Positions 15,750 to 24,871 are shown, numbered from the stretch's first letter. The stretch: 64,000 nt of DNA from Spinactinospora alkalitolerans (GCF_013408795.1 NZ_JACCCC010000001.1:3100001-3164000), one strand, 5' to 3'. The notes: generated from the sequence alone by a model not told the origin. Program-made: numbers and translations.

Positions 15750-16448
15750 ATGCTTGAGGACGGGGGGGAAGACCGGGTGCTCTACGAGACGCTCCGGAGG
15801 GTCGGCTCGGTCGTGGGCAGGGCGCTGTACCGGCCGAGGATCGAAGGGCTGGAGCACATCCCGGACACCGGGCCGGTGATCCTGGCCAGCAACCACCTGT
15901 CCTTCTGCGACAGCGTGGTGATCCCGCTCGCCGTGCGGCGCCGGGTGCGGTTCCTGGCCAAGGCGGAGTACTTCGAGGGCACGGGGCTGCGGGGACGGCT
16001 GTCGGAGGCGACGTTCGCCTCGCTGGGCGCGGTGCCGGTGCGGCGCGGCACCGGCCGCGAGGCGCTGGACGCCCTGGACCTGGGCCTGCGCGTCCTCAAG
16101 GACGGGGAGGTCTTCGCGATCTACCCCGAGGGGACGCGCTCGCGCGACGGGAGGCTGTACCGCGGCCGCACCGGCGTGGCGCACCTGGCGCTGACGTCGG
16201 GCGCACCCGTGGTGCCGGTGGCGCTGGCGGGGACCCGGGAGATCCAGCCGATCGGCGCGCGGCTGCCGCGCGTGCGTCCGATCACGATCCGCTTCGGCGC
16301 CCCGCTGGACTTCTCCACCGGCTACGGCCACCTCAAGCCCGGGCGGGCCCGCCGTGTGATCACCGACGAGGTCATGGCCGCGATCCACGCCCTCTCCGGC
16401 CAGGAGCAGGCCGGAGAGTACAACAACCACGGGGGCGGCGACGCCTGA
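15750..16448 (+). CDS. plsC: 1-acyl-sn-glycerol-3-phosphate acyltransferase (PlsC-like)
   Basis: A 232-residue membrane-surface acyltransferase that makes phosphatidic acid from lysophosphatidate and acyl donor. The catalytic HX4D box is NHLSFCD near residues 48-54. The EGTRSRDG glycerophosphate-binding motif lies near 126-133, and PVVPVAL near 150-156. The length suits actinobacterial PlsC. An alternative GTG start at 15777, with GGGGGGGAAG just upstream, would remove nine residues and may be the real start. It stands alone; the next gene converges on it across repeat A copy 2. Confidence 0.9.
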   Translation: MLEDGGEDRVLYETLRRVGSVVGRALYRPRIEGLEHIPDTGPVILASNHLSFCDSVVIPLAVRRRVRFLAKAEYFEGTGLRGRLSEATFASLGAVPVRRGTGREALDALDLGLRVLKDGEVFAIYPEGTRSRDGRLYRGRTGVAHLALTSGAPVVPVALAGTREIQPIGARLPRVRPITIRFGAPLDFSTGYGHLKPGRARRVITDEVMAAIHALSGQEQAGEYNNHGGGDA

Positions 16449-16459
16449 CCGATGTTCGA

Positions 16460-16556
16460 CGATCGGGTGCGCACAGGGCCGGCTGTCGCAGTGCGCGCAA
16501 GCCGCCGGCGGCACAGCGGATCCGCGCCCTGGAGGTTCCGCCCCGCCCCGCGGACT
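16460..16556 (+). repeat. Dispersed intergenic repeat A, copy 2
   Basis: This copy begins with CGATCGGGTGCGCACAGGG and continues through GTCGCAGTGCGCG, GCCGGCGGCACAGCGG and CCCTGGAGGTTCCGCC. It fills the gap between the convergent plsC and peptidase genes. Same orientation as the other two copies. Confidence 0.78.
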
Positions 16557-16579
16557 CAACGCTCGAAGCTCGACGAGCG

Positions 16580-18097
16580 TCAGCCCCGCGGCAGCAGGTC
16601 GGCCAGCCACGCCTCGACGTCGGCGGAGGCGCGCGGGAGCGCGGCGGAGAGCACGCGGCTGCCCTCGGCGGTGACGAGCACGTCGTCCTCGATGCGCACG
16701 CCGATGCCGCGCAGCTCCTCGGGCGCCGTCTCGTCGTCGGGCTGGAAGTACAGGCCCGGCTCGACGGTGAGCACCATGCCGGGTTCGAGCACGCCGTCGA
16801 CGTGGCCCTCGGTGCGGGCGGCCGCGCAGTCGTGCACGTCCAGGCCGAGCATGTGGCCGGTGCCGTGCAGGGAGTAGCGGCGCTGCAGCCCCAGTTCGAG
16901 CACGCGCTCCAGCGGCCCCTCCAGCAGGCCCCACTCGATCAGCCCCTCGGCCAGCACGCGCTGGGCGGCCTCGTGGAAGGCGCGGAACGGCCGGCCCGGG
17001 GCGACGGCGGCGATGCCGGCCTCCTGCGCGGCGTGGACGAGGTCGTAGACGCGCCGCTGGACGTCGGTGAAGGTGCCCGAGATCGGCAGCGTGCGGGTGA
17101 CGTCGGCGGTGTAGAGCGTGGTGGTCTCCACCCCGGCGTCCAGCAGCAGCAGCTCTCCCGCGCGCACCGGGCCGTCGTTGCGGACCCAGTGCAGCGTGGT
17201 GGCGTTGGGACCGGAGGCGGCGATCGTGCCGTAGCCGACGTCGTTGCCCTCCACGCGGGCGCGCAGGAAGAACGTGCCCTCGATGTAGCGCTCGGAGGTG
17301 GCCTGGGCCTCGGGCAGCGCGCGGACCACGTCGGTGAAGCCGCGCACGGTGGAGTCGACGGCCCGCTGCAGTTGGCCGACCTCCCAGTCGTCCTTGACCA
17401 GGCGGACGTCGTGCAGGTGGACGCTCAGTTCGCCGTCGCGCTCGGCCGCGGCCCCCTCGGCCTCGTCGCCGCCCTCGCGCAGGGAGGCCAGCACCTCTTC
17501 CAGGGCCGCGTCGTGGCCGCGCACGATGCGGGTGGGCGCGGCCGGGGCCTCGCGCAGCACCTCGGGCAGCTCTCGGACGTCGCGGGAGGCCAGGCCGAGC
17601 AGCCGGCTCGCCTCGGTGAGGCTGTTGCGCCGGCCCGTCCACAGCTCGCCGTGGCCGTCCAGCCAGAACTCGCCGTTGCCGCGGTCGGAGCGCGGCAGCA
17701 GGTAGACGGTGGCGTCGTGGCCGCCCTCGGCGCGCGGCTCCAGCACCAGGCAGCCGTCCTCGGACTGGTCGCCGGTGAGGTAGACGTAGTCGCAGGCGGC
17801 GCGGAAGGGGTACTCGGTGTCGTTGGAGCGGACCTTGAGGTTGCCCGCGGGAACGACGATGCGCTCGCCGGGGAAGCGCGCGCTCAGCGCGGCGCGGCGC
17901 TTGGCGGCGTAGGGGGCCTGGTCGAGGGGCTCCAGGCCGCGGCGCTCGGTGTCGGCCCAGCCGGTGCGCATCCACGCGGCGAGCTCCTCGGAGACGCTCT
18001 GGTACTGGCCGTTCTTGCGGGGCTTGAACACCGGGGCGTCACCGCCGGCGGCGCTGCTCTGTTCCGTCTCGGCACGGGGACGCTGGTGTTCGGTCAC
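16580..18097 (-). CDS. Aminopeptidase P family (Xaa-Pro) metallopeptidase
   Basis: A 505-residue creatinase-fold peptidase that removes N-terminal residues preceding proline. The N-terminal aminopeptidase-P domain covers about 45-190 and the catalytic pita-bread domain about 235-490. Metal ligands are recognisable in LLLDAG, TADVTRTLP, HGTGHMLGLDVHD, TVEPGLYF and RIEDDVLVT, in family order. No signal peptide, so cytoplasmic. The GTG at 18097, with GAGGAGAG before it, is the right start; the upstream frame is Arg/Pro-rich noise. It is monocistronic, with a codirectional acetyltransferase upstream. Confidence 0.95.
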   Translation of the reverse strand: MTEHQRPRAETEQSSAAGGDAPVFKPRKNGQYQSVSEELAAWMRTGWADTERRGLEPLDQAPYAAKRRAALSARFPGERIVVPAGNLKVRSNDTEYPFRAACDYVYLTGDQSEDGCLVLEPRAEGGHDATVYLLPRSDRGNGEFWLDGHGELWTGRRNSLTEASRLLGLASRDVRELPEVLREAPAAPTRIVRGHDAALEEVLASLREGGDEAEGAAAERDGELSVHLHDVRLVKDDWEVGQLQRAVDSTVRGFTDVVRALPEAQATSERYIEGTFFLRARVEGNDVGYGTIAASGPNATTLHWVRNDGPVRAGELLLLDAGVETTTLYTADVTRTLPISGTFTDVQRRVYDLVHAAQEAGIAAVAPGRPFRAFHEAAQRVLAEGLIEWGLLEGPLERVLELGLQRRYSLHGTGHMLGLDVHDCAAARTEGHVDGVLEPGMVLTVEPGLYFQPDDETAPEELRGIGVRIEDDVLVTAEGSRVLSAALPRASADVEAWLADLLPRG

Positions 18098-18260
18098 GGT
18101 TCGGCTCTCCTCGGTCGAAAAGTGCGTGCGGTGGTCGGCCCGCTTGTGGCGGCCCGCTTCCCATCGTAGTGAGCGCGGGCGCGCGAAGGGTCTGCGGCTT
18201 CCGACTGGGCGGCCGGGCGGTGCGGCGGGGTCCGGGGCGGCGCGCCCGGGCGGAGCCGCC

Positions 18261-18818
18261 TCACGCACCGTCCGGGTCCGGCCCCAACTCCTTGTCGAAG
18301 GCGTAGTAGCGGCGGCGCCCGGCCTCGTCGGTGCCCTCGGTTTCGAGCAGCCGGTAGCCCAGCCCCGCATACAGCGCGACGGCCTCGGGCTGGTGCGGAC
18401 CCGTCGTCAAGAACACCCGGGTGTAGCCGCGCGCGGCCGCCTCGGCCTCCAGGGCGGCCACGATGCGCCGCCCCAGGCCGCGGCGGCGGTGGGTCGCGGC
18501 GGTCCAGATCCGCTTGAGTTCGGCGGTGCGCGGGTCGAACCGGCGGAAGGCGCCGCCGGCCACGGCCGCTCCGCGGGCCACCGCAAGCAGGAACGCGCCG
18601 TGCGGGGCGGCGAAGTCGGACGCGGGGTGGGCGGCCATCTCCTCGCGCGCGGCCTCGGCGCCGTAGCGGTCGGTGTACTCGGCGATCAGGTCGCTGATCA
18701 TGGGCCGGGCCGCGGGGTCGGTCACCGCGACGGCCCGGATGGCGGGGCCGCCGCCCGGGCCGCCGCCGGGGTCGCCGCCGGATCCGTCCGCGCCGCGCCG
18801 CACCTCGCCCACCGTCAT
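18261..18818 (-). CDS. GNAT-family N-acetyltransferase
   Basis: A 185-residue GNAT protein. The acetyl-CoA-binding pyrophosphate loop is ATHRRRGLGRRIV near residues 107-119. A VALYAGLGYRLLE segment forms the usual motif B. A Gly/Pro-rich N-terminal stretch of about 25 residues precedes the fold. The ATG at 18818 has a perfect AGGAGG site, so I reject the longer frame that runs into the divergent aminotransferase promoter. Acceptor unknown. Confidence 0.88.
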   Translation of the reverse strand: MTVGEVRRGADGSGGDPGGGPGGGPAIRAVAVTDPAARPMISDLIAEYTDRYGAEAAREEMAAHPASDFAAPHGAFLLAVARGAAVAGGAFRRFDPRTAELKRIWTAATHRRRGLGRRIVAALEAEAAARGYTRVFLTTGPHQPEAVALYAGLGYRLLETEGTDEAGRRRYYAFDKELGPDPDGA

Positions 18819-18984
18819 GCCGGCCGCCTCCTGCTCCTGCTCCGCTGCCGCTCCGCCGCGCCGGCGCCCGCCGGATCCGGGCGCACCGCCAACGGTCGGC
18901 AACGCCGGAGGGGCGGGTGCTATTTCCGGAGCCGGTCGGGGGTGGTGTCGGCCGCACCCGATGCGAGGTCCTAGAGTGATCGCC

Positions 18985-20082
18985 ATGGCTTTGACCGAGC
19001 GCACCCTCCTCGGCCCCGGGCCGAGCAACCCCTACCCCGAGGCGACCGCGGGGCTGTCGGCACCGCTGCTGGGCCACCTGGACCCCGAGTTCATCGGCCT
19101 CCTGGAGCGGACCTGCGACCGGCTGCGCGCCGTATGGGGCACCGCCAACCCCCTGACGCTGCCGCTGTCGGGGACCGGATCCATCGGCATGGAGGCCGCG
19201 TTCGCCAACACCGTGCGGCGCGGTGACGTCGCCGTGATCGCGGTCAACGGCCTCTTCGGCGCGCGCATGTGCGAGGTCGCGGCCCGCTACGGCGCCGAGG
19301 TCGTGCGCGTCGACCACGCGTGGGGCGAGCCCGTCGACGTCGAACGCGTCCTGGCCGCGCACCCGGCCCCCGCGATCGTGGCCGCGGTGCACGCCGAGAC
19401 CTCCACCGGCGTGCGCAGCGACATCGCCGCGCTCGGCGCGGCGCTGCGGGAGCGCTCGCCCGAGGCGCTGCTGCTGGCCGACTGCGTGACCTCGCTGGGC
19501 GGCACCGAGATCGCACTGGACGCGTGGGGCGTCGACATCGCCTACTCCGGCACCCAGAAGTGCCTGGGGGTCGCCCCGGGCCTGGCGCCGTTCAGCTTCT
19601 CCGAGCGGGCCTGGCAGCGGCGGGTGACGGCGCCGCCGATCTGGTACCTCGACCTCGGCCTGCTCGGCGCCTACGTGCGCGGCGGCCCCGGCGGGCGCAC
19701 CTACCACCACACCGCGCCGGTGGCGATGATCGCGTCGCTGGACGCCGCGCTGGAGCGGATCGCCGAAGAGGGCGTGGACGCCGTCGCCGAGCGCCACCGG
19801 GCTGCGGGCCGGCGGCTGCAGGAGGGCCTGGTCGAGATGGGCCTGGAGCTGTTCGCCGCCGAGGGCCACCGCCTGCCGCAGCTGACGACGGTGCGGGTGC
19901 CCGGCGACGTCGATTCGGCGAAGGTCCGCGAGCAGCTGCTCACCGAGTACGGCATCGAGATCGGCGCGGGCGCCGGCGAGTACGCGTCCTCGGTGTGGCG
20001 GATCGGGCTGATGGGCCACAACGCCCGGATGGACCGCGCCGAGCTGGTGCTGGGCGCGCTGCGCCGGGTGCTGCGGCGCTGA
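18985..20082 (+). CDS. Class V aminotransferase (alanine/serine-glyoxylate type)
   Basis: A 365-residue PLP enzyme of the alanine-glyoxylate/serine-pyruvate aminotransferase group. It opens GPGPSNPYPE, as family members do. PLP-binding Lys192 lies in YSGTQKCLG, and the aspartate of ADCVTSLGG (166-174) would hold the pyridine ring. The ATG at 18985 immediately follows a GTGATCGCC context without a strong ribosome site. It is divergent from the acetyltransferase. A role in glyoxylate detoxification or serine/glycine balance is likely, but the amino donor cannot be assigned. Confidence 0.92.
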   Translation: MALTERTLLGPGPSNPYPEATAGLSAPLLGHLDPEFIGLLERTCDRLRAVWGTANPLTLPLSGTGSIGMEAAFANTVRRGDVAVIAVNGLFGARMCEVAARYGAEVVRVDHAWGEPVDVERVLAAHPAPAIVAAVHAETSTGVRSDIAALGAALRERSPEALLLADCVTSLGGTEIALDAWGVDIAYSGTQKCLGVAPGLAPFSFSERAWQRRVTAPPIWYLDLGLLGAYVRGGPGGRTYHHTAPVAMIASLDAALERIAEEGVDAVAERHRAAGRRLQEGLVEMGLELFAAEGHRLPQLTTVRVPGDVDSAKVREQLLTEYGIEIGAGAGEYASSVWRIGLMGHNARMDRAELVLGALRRVLRR

Positions 20083-20142
20083 CGGGCCGCAGGGGCCCGC
20101 CCGGGCGGCATCGGCGCCGCCCGGGGCTCGGACCCCGCGGCG

Positions 20143-20364
20143 CTACTCCTCGGCGTTGGGGCCGTAGCGGGCGTCGTGGTCGGCGGGGTCGGTGGGGTCG
20201 GAGGAGTTGGCGATGATCACCGCGATCGGCGGGATCACCATCGCCACCAGGCACATCGCCACCGCCCAGCCGGTGCCGAACAGGTACCACACCGGCAGCG
20301 ACCCGGCGAACAGCGTCAGACAGGCCCCCATGAGCCACCCGTAGCGGCGGACTCGCCGTTTCAT
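20143..20364 (-). CDS. Small two-helix membrane protein, DUF3099-like
   Basis: A 73-residue protein with two predicted membrane helices (about residues 9-29 and 32-52), a basic N-terminus (MKRRVRRYG) and an acidic Asp/Pro tail. The PPIAVIIAN end of helix 2 resembles actinobacterial DUF3099 proteins, whose function is unknown. It converges with the class V aminotransferase. The ATG at 20364 lacks a strong ribosome site. Confidence 0.7.
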   Translation of the reverse strand: MKRRVRRYGWLMGACLTLFAGSLPVWYLFGTGWAVAMCLVAMVIPPIAVIIANSSDPTDPADHDARYGPNAEE

Positions 20365-20375
20365 ACCGCCAGCCT

Positions 20376-20770
20376 ACTGAGCTCTGCGAAAGTCGCGTGG
20401 CCTCGGCTTTCGGTGAATGTGCGGCTCAGGTCTGCTGTGCGGCCTTGTACCCCGGGCCTTCCTCCGGCGGTCTTGGCCTTGTCGGGGCTATCGCGACGTT
20501 TTCAGGCCCCATATCTTCAACGCGAGTTTTGACCTCGGCCATCGGGGGTCGAGGTGGAGGGGGCCCGCCCGTGTGCCCACTCCATCCCGGGGCCGAGGTT
20601 GGAATCCAAGGTCAAGGTCGGTGAGAAAGCCACCGCCCTCGCCGCTGCTTCTCTTGACGGCGCCCCCTCACCCGGCCGACCACACGGCCGCACAGCAGAG
20701 CGTGGCCGCCGACCGCAGACGGTCCGAGGCCGACCAAGCGCAACTTCCGCAGACCTCGGTAATGTCCCTT
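20376..20770. repeat. Mosaic repeat B locus 2
   Basis: A gene-free stretch built of repeat modules. GGTCTGCTGTGCGGCCTTGT (20429-20448) is the reverse complement of a block at 11815-11834. TTGTCGGGGCTAT...TTTTCAGGCC (about 20478-20507) matches 11688-11716. GAGTTTTGACCTCGGCCA (20523-20540) is one end of the 27993-28158 element. AAGGTCAAGGTCGGTGAGA...CTCGCCGCTGCTTCT, then GGCCGCACAGCAGAGCGT, then CAACTTCCGCAGACCTCGG repeat the 11725-11880 order. It looks like nested or recombined copies. Confidence 0.72.
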
Positions 20771-20859
20771 TTCTCGCGGTCCGGTTCGGTGGTCTAGTCC
20801 CGCAGGCGGAGGGGGAGTGGCCGGGAGGGGGAGGCGGGGCACCGCCCCGGGCGGGGATC

Positions 20860-21903
20860 ATGGTGGACATGGCAGACCGACCGGCCCCGCCCGCTGCCGG
20901 GGCTCCCGCTCCCGCTGCGCCCGGTGCCCGCATCGAGGCTCTCGACGCCCTGCGCGGTTTCGCGCTCTGCGGGATCGTCTTCATCAACATCCCGCAGACC
21001 ATGGAGATGTTCGCCTACGCCGGCCAAATGCCGGACGGACTGCGGCTGTTCGTCCTCGGCCGCTTCTACCCGATCTTCTTCCTGCTGTTCGGCGTCGGCT
21101 TCGGCATCTTCTTCCGCTCCGCGATCCGGCGTACGGACAGGCCGCGGGTGCTGCTGGTCCGGCGGTTCGTCGCCCTGGCGGTCCTGGGCGCGGTCCTGCA
21201 CCTGCTGCAACCGGGCGAGGTGCTGCTGCCGTTCGCGGTGGCCGGCCTGGTCGTCCTGCTGCCGTTGAGCCTCCTGCGCGGGCGCGCCGTCCTGGTCGCC
21301 GGGGTGCTCCTCACCGTGGCGGGGCTGCTGGCCGGCGTCGGCGGCCTGGGACTGCTCCCCGGCCTGTTCGCCCTGGGGTTCGCGCTGGCCGAGCTGCGGG
21401 TGCCGGAGACGCTGCACGAGCGGAGTGCGCAGCTGGCCGCGGTCGCCGCCGCGGCGGTGGCCGCCGCCCTGGTCTCGGCCGGGCTCGCCTTCGCCGACCT
21501 GCCCGACACCGCCCAGATCCGGATCGGCATGGCGCTGTCGGTGTCGATGGCCGCGGCCTACGCCGCGCTGTTCCTCCTGCTGCTGCGCACGCCGGCGGCG
21601 CCGCTGCTCCTCCGGGCGCTGGCCCCCATGGGCAGGATGGCGCTGACCAACTACTTCTCCGCCGCCCTGCTGTTCGTCCCGATCGGGGCGGCGCTGGGGC
21701 TGCGCGGCTCCGCCGACTGGGCGACCGCGTCGCTGCTGGGCGCCGCGATCCTGGTCGTGCAGGGGGTCTGGAGTATCCTTTGGCTGCAGAGATTCGATTA
21801 CGGCCCCCTGGAGTGGGCGTGGCGGTGCGTCACCTACTGGCGACCGCTGCCGATCCGGGGACGGCGAGGGCCGCGGCCGGTGCAACGAGCACACGGAGCG
21901 TGA
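20860..21903 (+). CDS. DUF418-family polytopic membrane protein
   Basis: A 347-residue membrane protein of the DUF418 type. The typical N-terminal RIEALDALRGFALCGIVFINI and FYPIFFLLFG are at about residues 25-45 and 69-78. The C-terminal DUF418 region has GRMALTNYFSAALLF and ends with LEWAWRCVTYW. About nine membrane helices. The function of the family is not established; some members resemble acyltransferase-3 proteins. I chose the ATG at 20860; an internal ATG at 20869 is possible. Its stop overlaps the histidine-kinase start (TGATG, 21901-21905), so it is coexpressed with the two-component system. Confidence 0.88.
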   Translation: MVDMADRPAPPAAGAPAPAAPGARIEALDALRGFALCGIVFINIPQTMEMFAYAGQMPDGLRLFVLGRFYPIFFLLFGVGFGIFFRSAIRRTDRPRVLLVRRFVALAVLGAVLHLLQPGEVLLPFAVAGLVVLLPLSLLRGRAVLVAGVLLTVAGLLAGVGGLGLLPGLFALGFALAELRVPETLHERSAQLAAVAAAAVAAALVSAGLAFADLPDTAQIRIGMALSVSMAAAYAALFLLLLRTPAAPLLLRALAPMGRMALTNYFSAALLFVPIGAALGLRGSADWATASLLGAAILVVQGVWSILWLQRFDYGPLEWAWRCVTYWRPLPIRGRRGPRPVQRAHGA

Positions 21904-23168
21904 TGACCTGGTGGCGTGACCGGTCGGCGCGGCTGGGGATCCGCACGGCCACCGGCCGGGACACCGCGGCCGCGGCCGTGCTCGCGGCGGTGGGGCTGTC
22001 CCGGCTGCCCCTGGTCACCGTCCTCGCCCCTGCCCCGCCCTTCGCGCTCTGGGCGCTGTTCGCCGGCCACCTGCTCGCCACGCTCGACTTCGGCACCATC
22101 GCCGTCCGCCGCAGCCACCCCCGCGCCGCGCTGGTGATCGCAACGGTGATCCCGCTGGTGAGCGCCGTCCTGCCCACCCGCCCGCCGCTGATCGGTGTGG
22201 GGCTGGCCGTCTGCTCCTACACCGTCGCCGCCCTGCTGCCGCGGCGCGAGGCCGCCCCGCTGATCGCCGCGTGCCTGGCGGCGCACGTGCTCGGCGGGGT
22301 CGCCGTGGCGAGTGCGGGGGGCGACCTCGGCGGGCTGCTGACGTTCTGGGGCGCGGCCCACGGAGACCTCCTGGACAGGGTCGTCGCGCCGGCGGCGCCC
22401 TACCTCGTGGCGGCCCTGATCGGCTCCTACGCGCGGACCCGGCGGGCCTACGCCGCCGAGCACACCGCCCGCCTCGAACGGGAGCGGGAGGAGCGCGCCC
22501 GCGCCGCGGTGACCGAGGAGCGCACCCGGATCGCCCGCGAGCTGCACGACATCGCCGCCCACGACCTGTCGGCGATCGTCGTCCAGGCGGGAGCCGCCGA
22601 CCGCCTGCTCGACCAGGACCCCGACGCCGCCAGGGCCGTCCTGCGCGGAATCCGCGAACAGGGGCGCGAGACCCTCACGGCGCTGCGCGGCCTGGTCGGG
22701 ATCATGCGCGGCGATCCCCGCGCGGACGGCCCCGGCGACGACCCCGGCCATGACGACCGCGCCCCGCAGCCGACGCTGGCCCGCCTGGACGAGCTCGTGC
22801 GGCGCGCCCGCGACAGCGGCATGCGCGTGGAGGTGGAGGCCCGCGGCGCGCCGCGTCCGCTGCCGCCCGCCGTCGACCTCGCCGCCTCCCGTATCGTCCA
22901 GGAGGGGCTGGCCAACGCCCGCAGGCACGCGCCGGGGGCGACGGTGACCCTGTCGACGGTCTTCGACGAGGAGGAGCTGCGCGTGGCCGTGCGCAACACA
23001 CCGGCGAGGGAACCCGCGTGGAACGACTCCTCGCCCGGCGGGCACGGGCTGCTGGGCATGCGCGAACGCGTGCTGCACGCCGGCGGCAGCCTCATCGCCG
23101 GCCCCCTGGCCGCGGGGGGCTGGCGGGTGGAGGCCCGCTTCACCGTCCCGGCACCGGAGCGGCCGTGA
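21903..23168 (+). CDS. DesK/NarL-type sensor histidine kinase
   Basis: A 421-residue membrane sensor kinase with the HisKA_3 arrangement. The N-terminal half has about five membrane helices (20-175) and no large outside loop, so it probably senses within the membrane. A short charged coiled coil (185-210) leads to the phosphoacceptor His215 in ARELHDIAAHDLSAIV. The ATPase domain shows the N-box-like ANARRHAPGA and a GHGLLGMRER G-box. It phosphorylates the regulator encoded directly after it. ATG at 21903 overlaps the DUF418 stop. Confidence 0.93.
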   Translation: MTWWRDRSARLGIRTATGRDTAAAAVLAAVGLSRLPLVTVLAPAPPFALWALFAGHLLATLDFGTIAVRRSHPRAALVIATVIPLVSAVLPTRPPLIGVGLAVCSYTVAALLPRREAAPLIAACLAAHVLGGVAVASAGGDLGGLLTFWGAAHGDLLDRVVAPAAPYLVAALIGSYARTRRAYAAEHTARLEREREERARAAVTEERTRIARELHDIAAHDLSAIVVQAGAADRLLDQDPDAARAVLRGIREQGRETLTALRGLVGIMRGDPRADGPGDDPGHDDRAPQPTLARLDELVRRARDSGMRVEVEARGAPRPLPPAVDLAASRIVQEGLANARRHAPGATVTLSTVFDEEELRVAVRNTPAREPAWNDSSPGGHGLLGMRERVLHAGGSLIAGPLAAGGWRVEARFTVPAPERP

Positions 23169-23827
23169 CCATCCGCGTGGTACTCGCCGATGACCAGGCC
23201 GTCGTGCGGGCCGGCTTCACGGTGATCCTGGAGTCCGAGGGCGACATCGCGGTCGTCGGTGCCGCCGCCGACGGCGCCGAGGCCGTCCGGGTCGCCGAGG
23301 AGACCCGCCCCGACCTCGTCCTCATGGACGTGCGCATGCCGGGGCTCGACGGCATCGCCGCGACCGAGCGGCTCGCCGGGTCCGCCGTCCGCGATCCGCT
23401 CGCGGTGCTCGTCATCACGACCTTCGACCTCGACGAGTACGTGTTCGCCGCCCTGCGCGCGGGGGCCTGCGGGTTCCTGCTCAAGGACGTGGAACCCGAC
23501 CGGCTCGTGGAGGCGGTCCGGGTCGTGGCCTCGGGGCAGGGGCTGGTCGCGCCGCAGGTGACCCGCCGGCTCATCTCCGAATTCGCCCGGACGGCGCGGC
23601 CGGCCCTCCGTACCGGGCCGGTGCCCAGGCTCACCGAGCGGGAACGGGACATCCTCGTGCTGGTCGCCCGCGGCCTGTCCAACGCCGAGATCTCGGAGTC
23701 GCTCTTCGTCAGCGTCTCCACCGTCAAGACCCACGTGGCCAACCTGCTCACCAAGCTGGGCTGCCGCGACCGCGTCCAGGCCGTCGTCTACGCCTACGAG
23801 CGCGGAATCGTCCAACCCGGCCCCTGA
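23165..23827 (+). CDS. NarL/FixJ-family response regulator
   Basis: A 220-residue response regulator. The receiver domain has the acidic pair Asp9-Asp10, phosphoacceptor Asp55 in LMDVRMPG, Thr at ITTFD and the conserved Lys in LLKDV. A LuxR-type helix-turn-helix follows at about 155-205 (LTERERDILVLVARG...VSTVKTHV). The GTG start overlaps the kinase stop by 3 nt (GTGA at 23165-23168). Partner of the upstream DesK-type kinase. Likely targets include its own operon with the DUF418 gene. Confidence 0.95.
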   Translation: MTIRVVLADDQAVVRAGFTVILESEGDIAVVGAAADGAEAVRVAEETRPDLVLMDVRMPGLDGIAATERLAGSAVRDPLAVLVITTFDLDEYVFAALRAGACGFLLKDVEPDRLVEAVRVVASGQGLVAPQVTRRLISEFARTARPALRTGPVPRLTERERDILVLVARGLSNAEISESLFVSVSTVKTHVANLLTKLGCRDRVQAVVYAYERGIVQPGP

Positions 23828-23871
23828 CGCCGCCCGCCCGCGCCACCGGCCCGCGCGGTCGGAGCGCCCGC

Positions 23872-24792
23872 TCAGGCCGGCGAGGGGCGCCCGCGTGCGC
23901 GAGCGGGCCAGGTCCGGGGATGCCTCAGGCCGACGAAGCCGCCGCTGACGTCGTAGCCGGCCGCGGCCAGCCGCTCGCGGGCCGCCGCGGCGCGCCAGAC
24001 CGTGACCTCGTCGAAGAGCCGGTCATAGATCGGGTCGGGCGTGGCGTTCAGGCCCGCGCGCAGGCCGCGCAGGGCCGCCGTCGCCGCGGCCTGCCCCCCG
24101 GGGAGCTCGGGCAGGACGCGGTACTCCCGCCGCGCCCAGCCGGGCAGCGCGTAGTAGGCCAGGGAGCCGACGGGCAGCCACAGCGGTTTGAGCGGGACCA
24201 GCCACCTCAGCCGCCGGGGGATCTTGGGCCACAGCAGGAACCGCACGGCCGCCGCGGCCTCCTCGGTGGCCCTCAGCCGCGGGCGGACGCCGGCGAGGTA
24301 GCGGCGCATCTGCGCGACCGAGCCGGGCACGTCGCCGGGGTCGAGCCCGACGTATCCGGCGGTGGCGGTCTGCTCGGCGAAGTAGCGGTCGGCCTCGGCC
24401 CGGGTGAGCCGCAGTCCGGCCCGCATCACGACCTCCAGATAGGAGACCACTTCGGCGCAGTGGACCCAGACCAGCAGGTCGGGATCGTCGGCCCGGTGGC
24501 CGCGACCGGTGGCGGGGTCGGTGAAGCGCAGCCGCCGGTGCACCGCGCGCACCCGCCGGCCCAGCTCCTCGGCCTCCTCGGGGCTGCCGTAGGTGGTGGT
24601 GGCGACGAAGTCGGCGGTGCGCAGCAGCCGCCCGATGGGGTCGTCCATGAAGTCCGAGCGCTGCCACACGCCCTGCATCGCGACGGGGTGCAGCGCCTGC
24701 AGCATGAGACCCCGGACCCCGGCGACCCACATGGCCCGGTCGGTCTGGACCCGCCAGGTGACGCTCTCGGGCGGGGCGACGGTCGGTCTCAC
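23872..24792 (-). CDS. MpaB-type oxygenase (DUF2236)
   Basis: A 306-residue member of the DUF2236/MpaB/latex-clearing-protein superfamily, heme-dependent oxygenases or peroxygenases. The family opening ESVTWRVQTDRAMWVAGVRGLML and ALHPVAMQGV lies within the first 45 residues, and WVHCAEVVSYLEVVMRAG contains a candidate heme-ligand histidine. I prefer the GTG at 24792, preceded by GGGAG, because known members start shortly before ESVTWRV. The frame stays open to an ATG at 24876, which would add 28 low-complexity residues and overlap a palindrome at 24858-24871. Substrate unknown. Confidence 0.82.
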   Translation of the reverse strand: MRPTVAPPESVTWRVQTDRAMWVAGVRGLMLQALHPVAMQGVWQRSDFMDDPIGRLLRTADFVATTTYGSPEEAEELGRRVRAVHRRLRFTDPATGRGHRADDPDLLVWVHCAEVVSYLEVVMRAGLRLTRAEADRYFAEQTATAGYVGLDPGDVPGSVAQMRRYLAGVRPRLRATEEAAAAVRFLLWPKIPRRLRWLVPLKPLWLPVGSLAYYALPGWARREYRVLPELPGGQAAATAALRGLRAGLNATPDPIYDRLFDEVTVWRAAAARERLAAAGYDVSGGFVGLRHPRTWPARARGRPSPA

Positions 24793-24857
24793 GGCTGGCA
24801 CACTCCCACTCGCGCTCGTGCCCACGGGGCGGCGCGGTCGGCCACCCCCCACTTTAG

Positions 24858-24871
24858 CGACCGCTCGGTCG
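24858..24871. promoter_or_regulatory. Inverted repeat CGACCG-CT-CGGTCG in divergent promoter
   Basis: A perfect 6-bp dyad with a 2-bp spacer lies between the DUF2236 gene and the alpha/beta hydrolase. It is non-coding if the DUF2236 start is at 24792. The form (nACCG..CGGTn) is common for TetR-family operators. No regulator gene is adjacent. Confidence 0.45.

Noticed and set aside
18094-20019. 641-codon minus-strand frame across the acetyltransferase and aminotransferase
   Set aside because: It covers two genes with recognised products in other frames; His/Asp/Gly-rich antisense composition is typical of GC-rich DNA.
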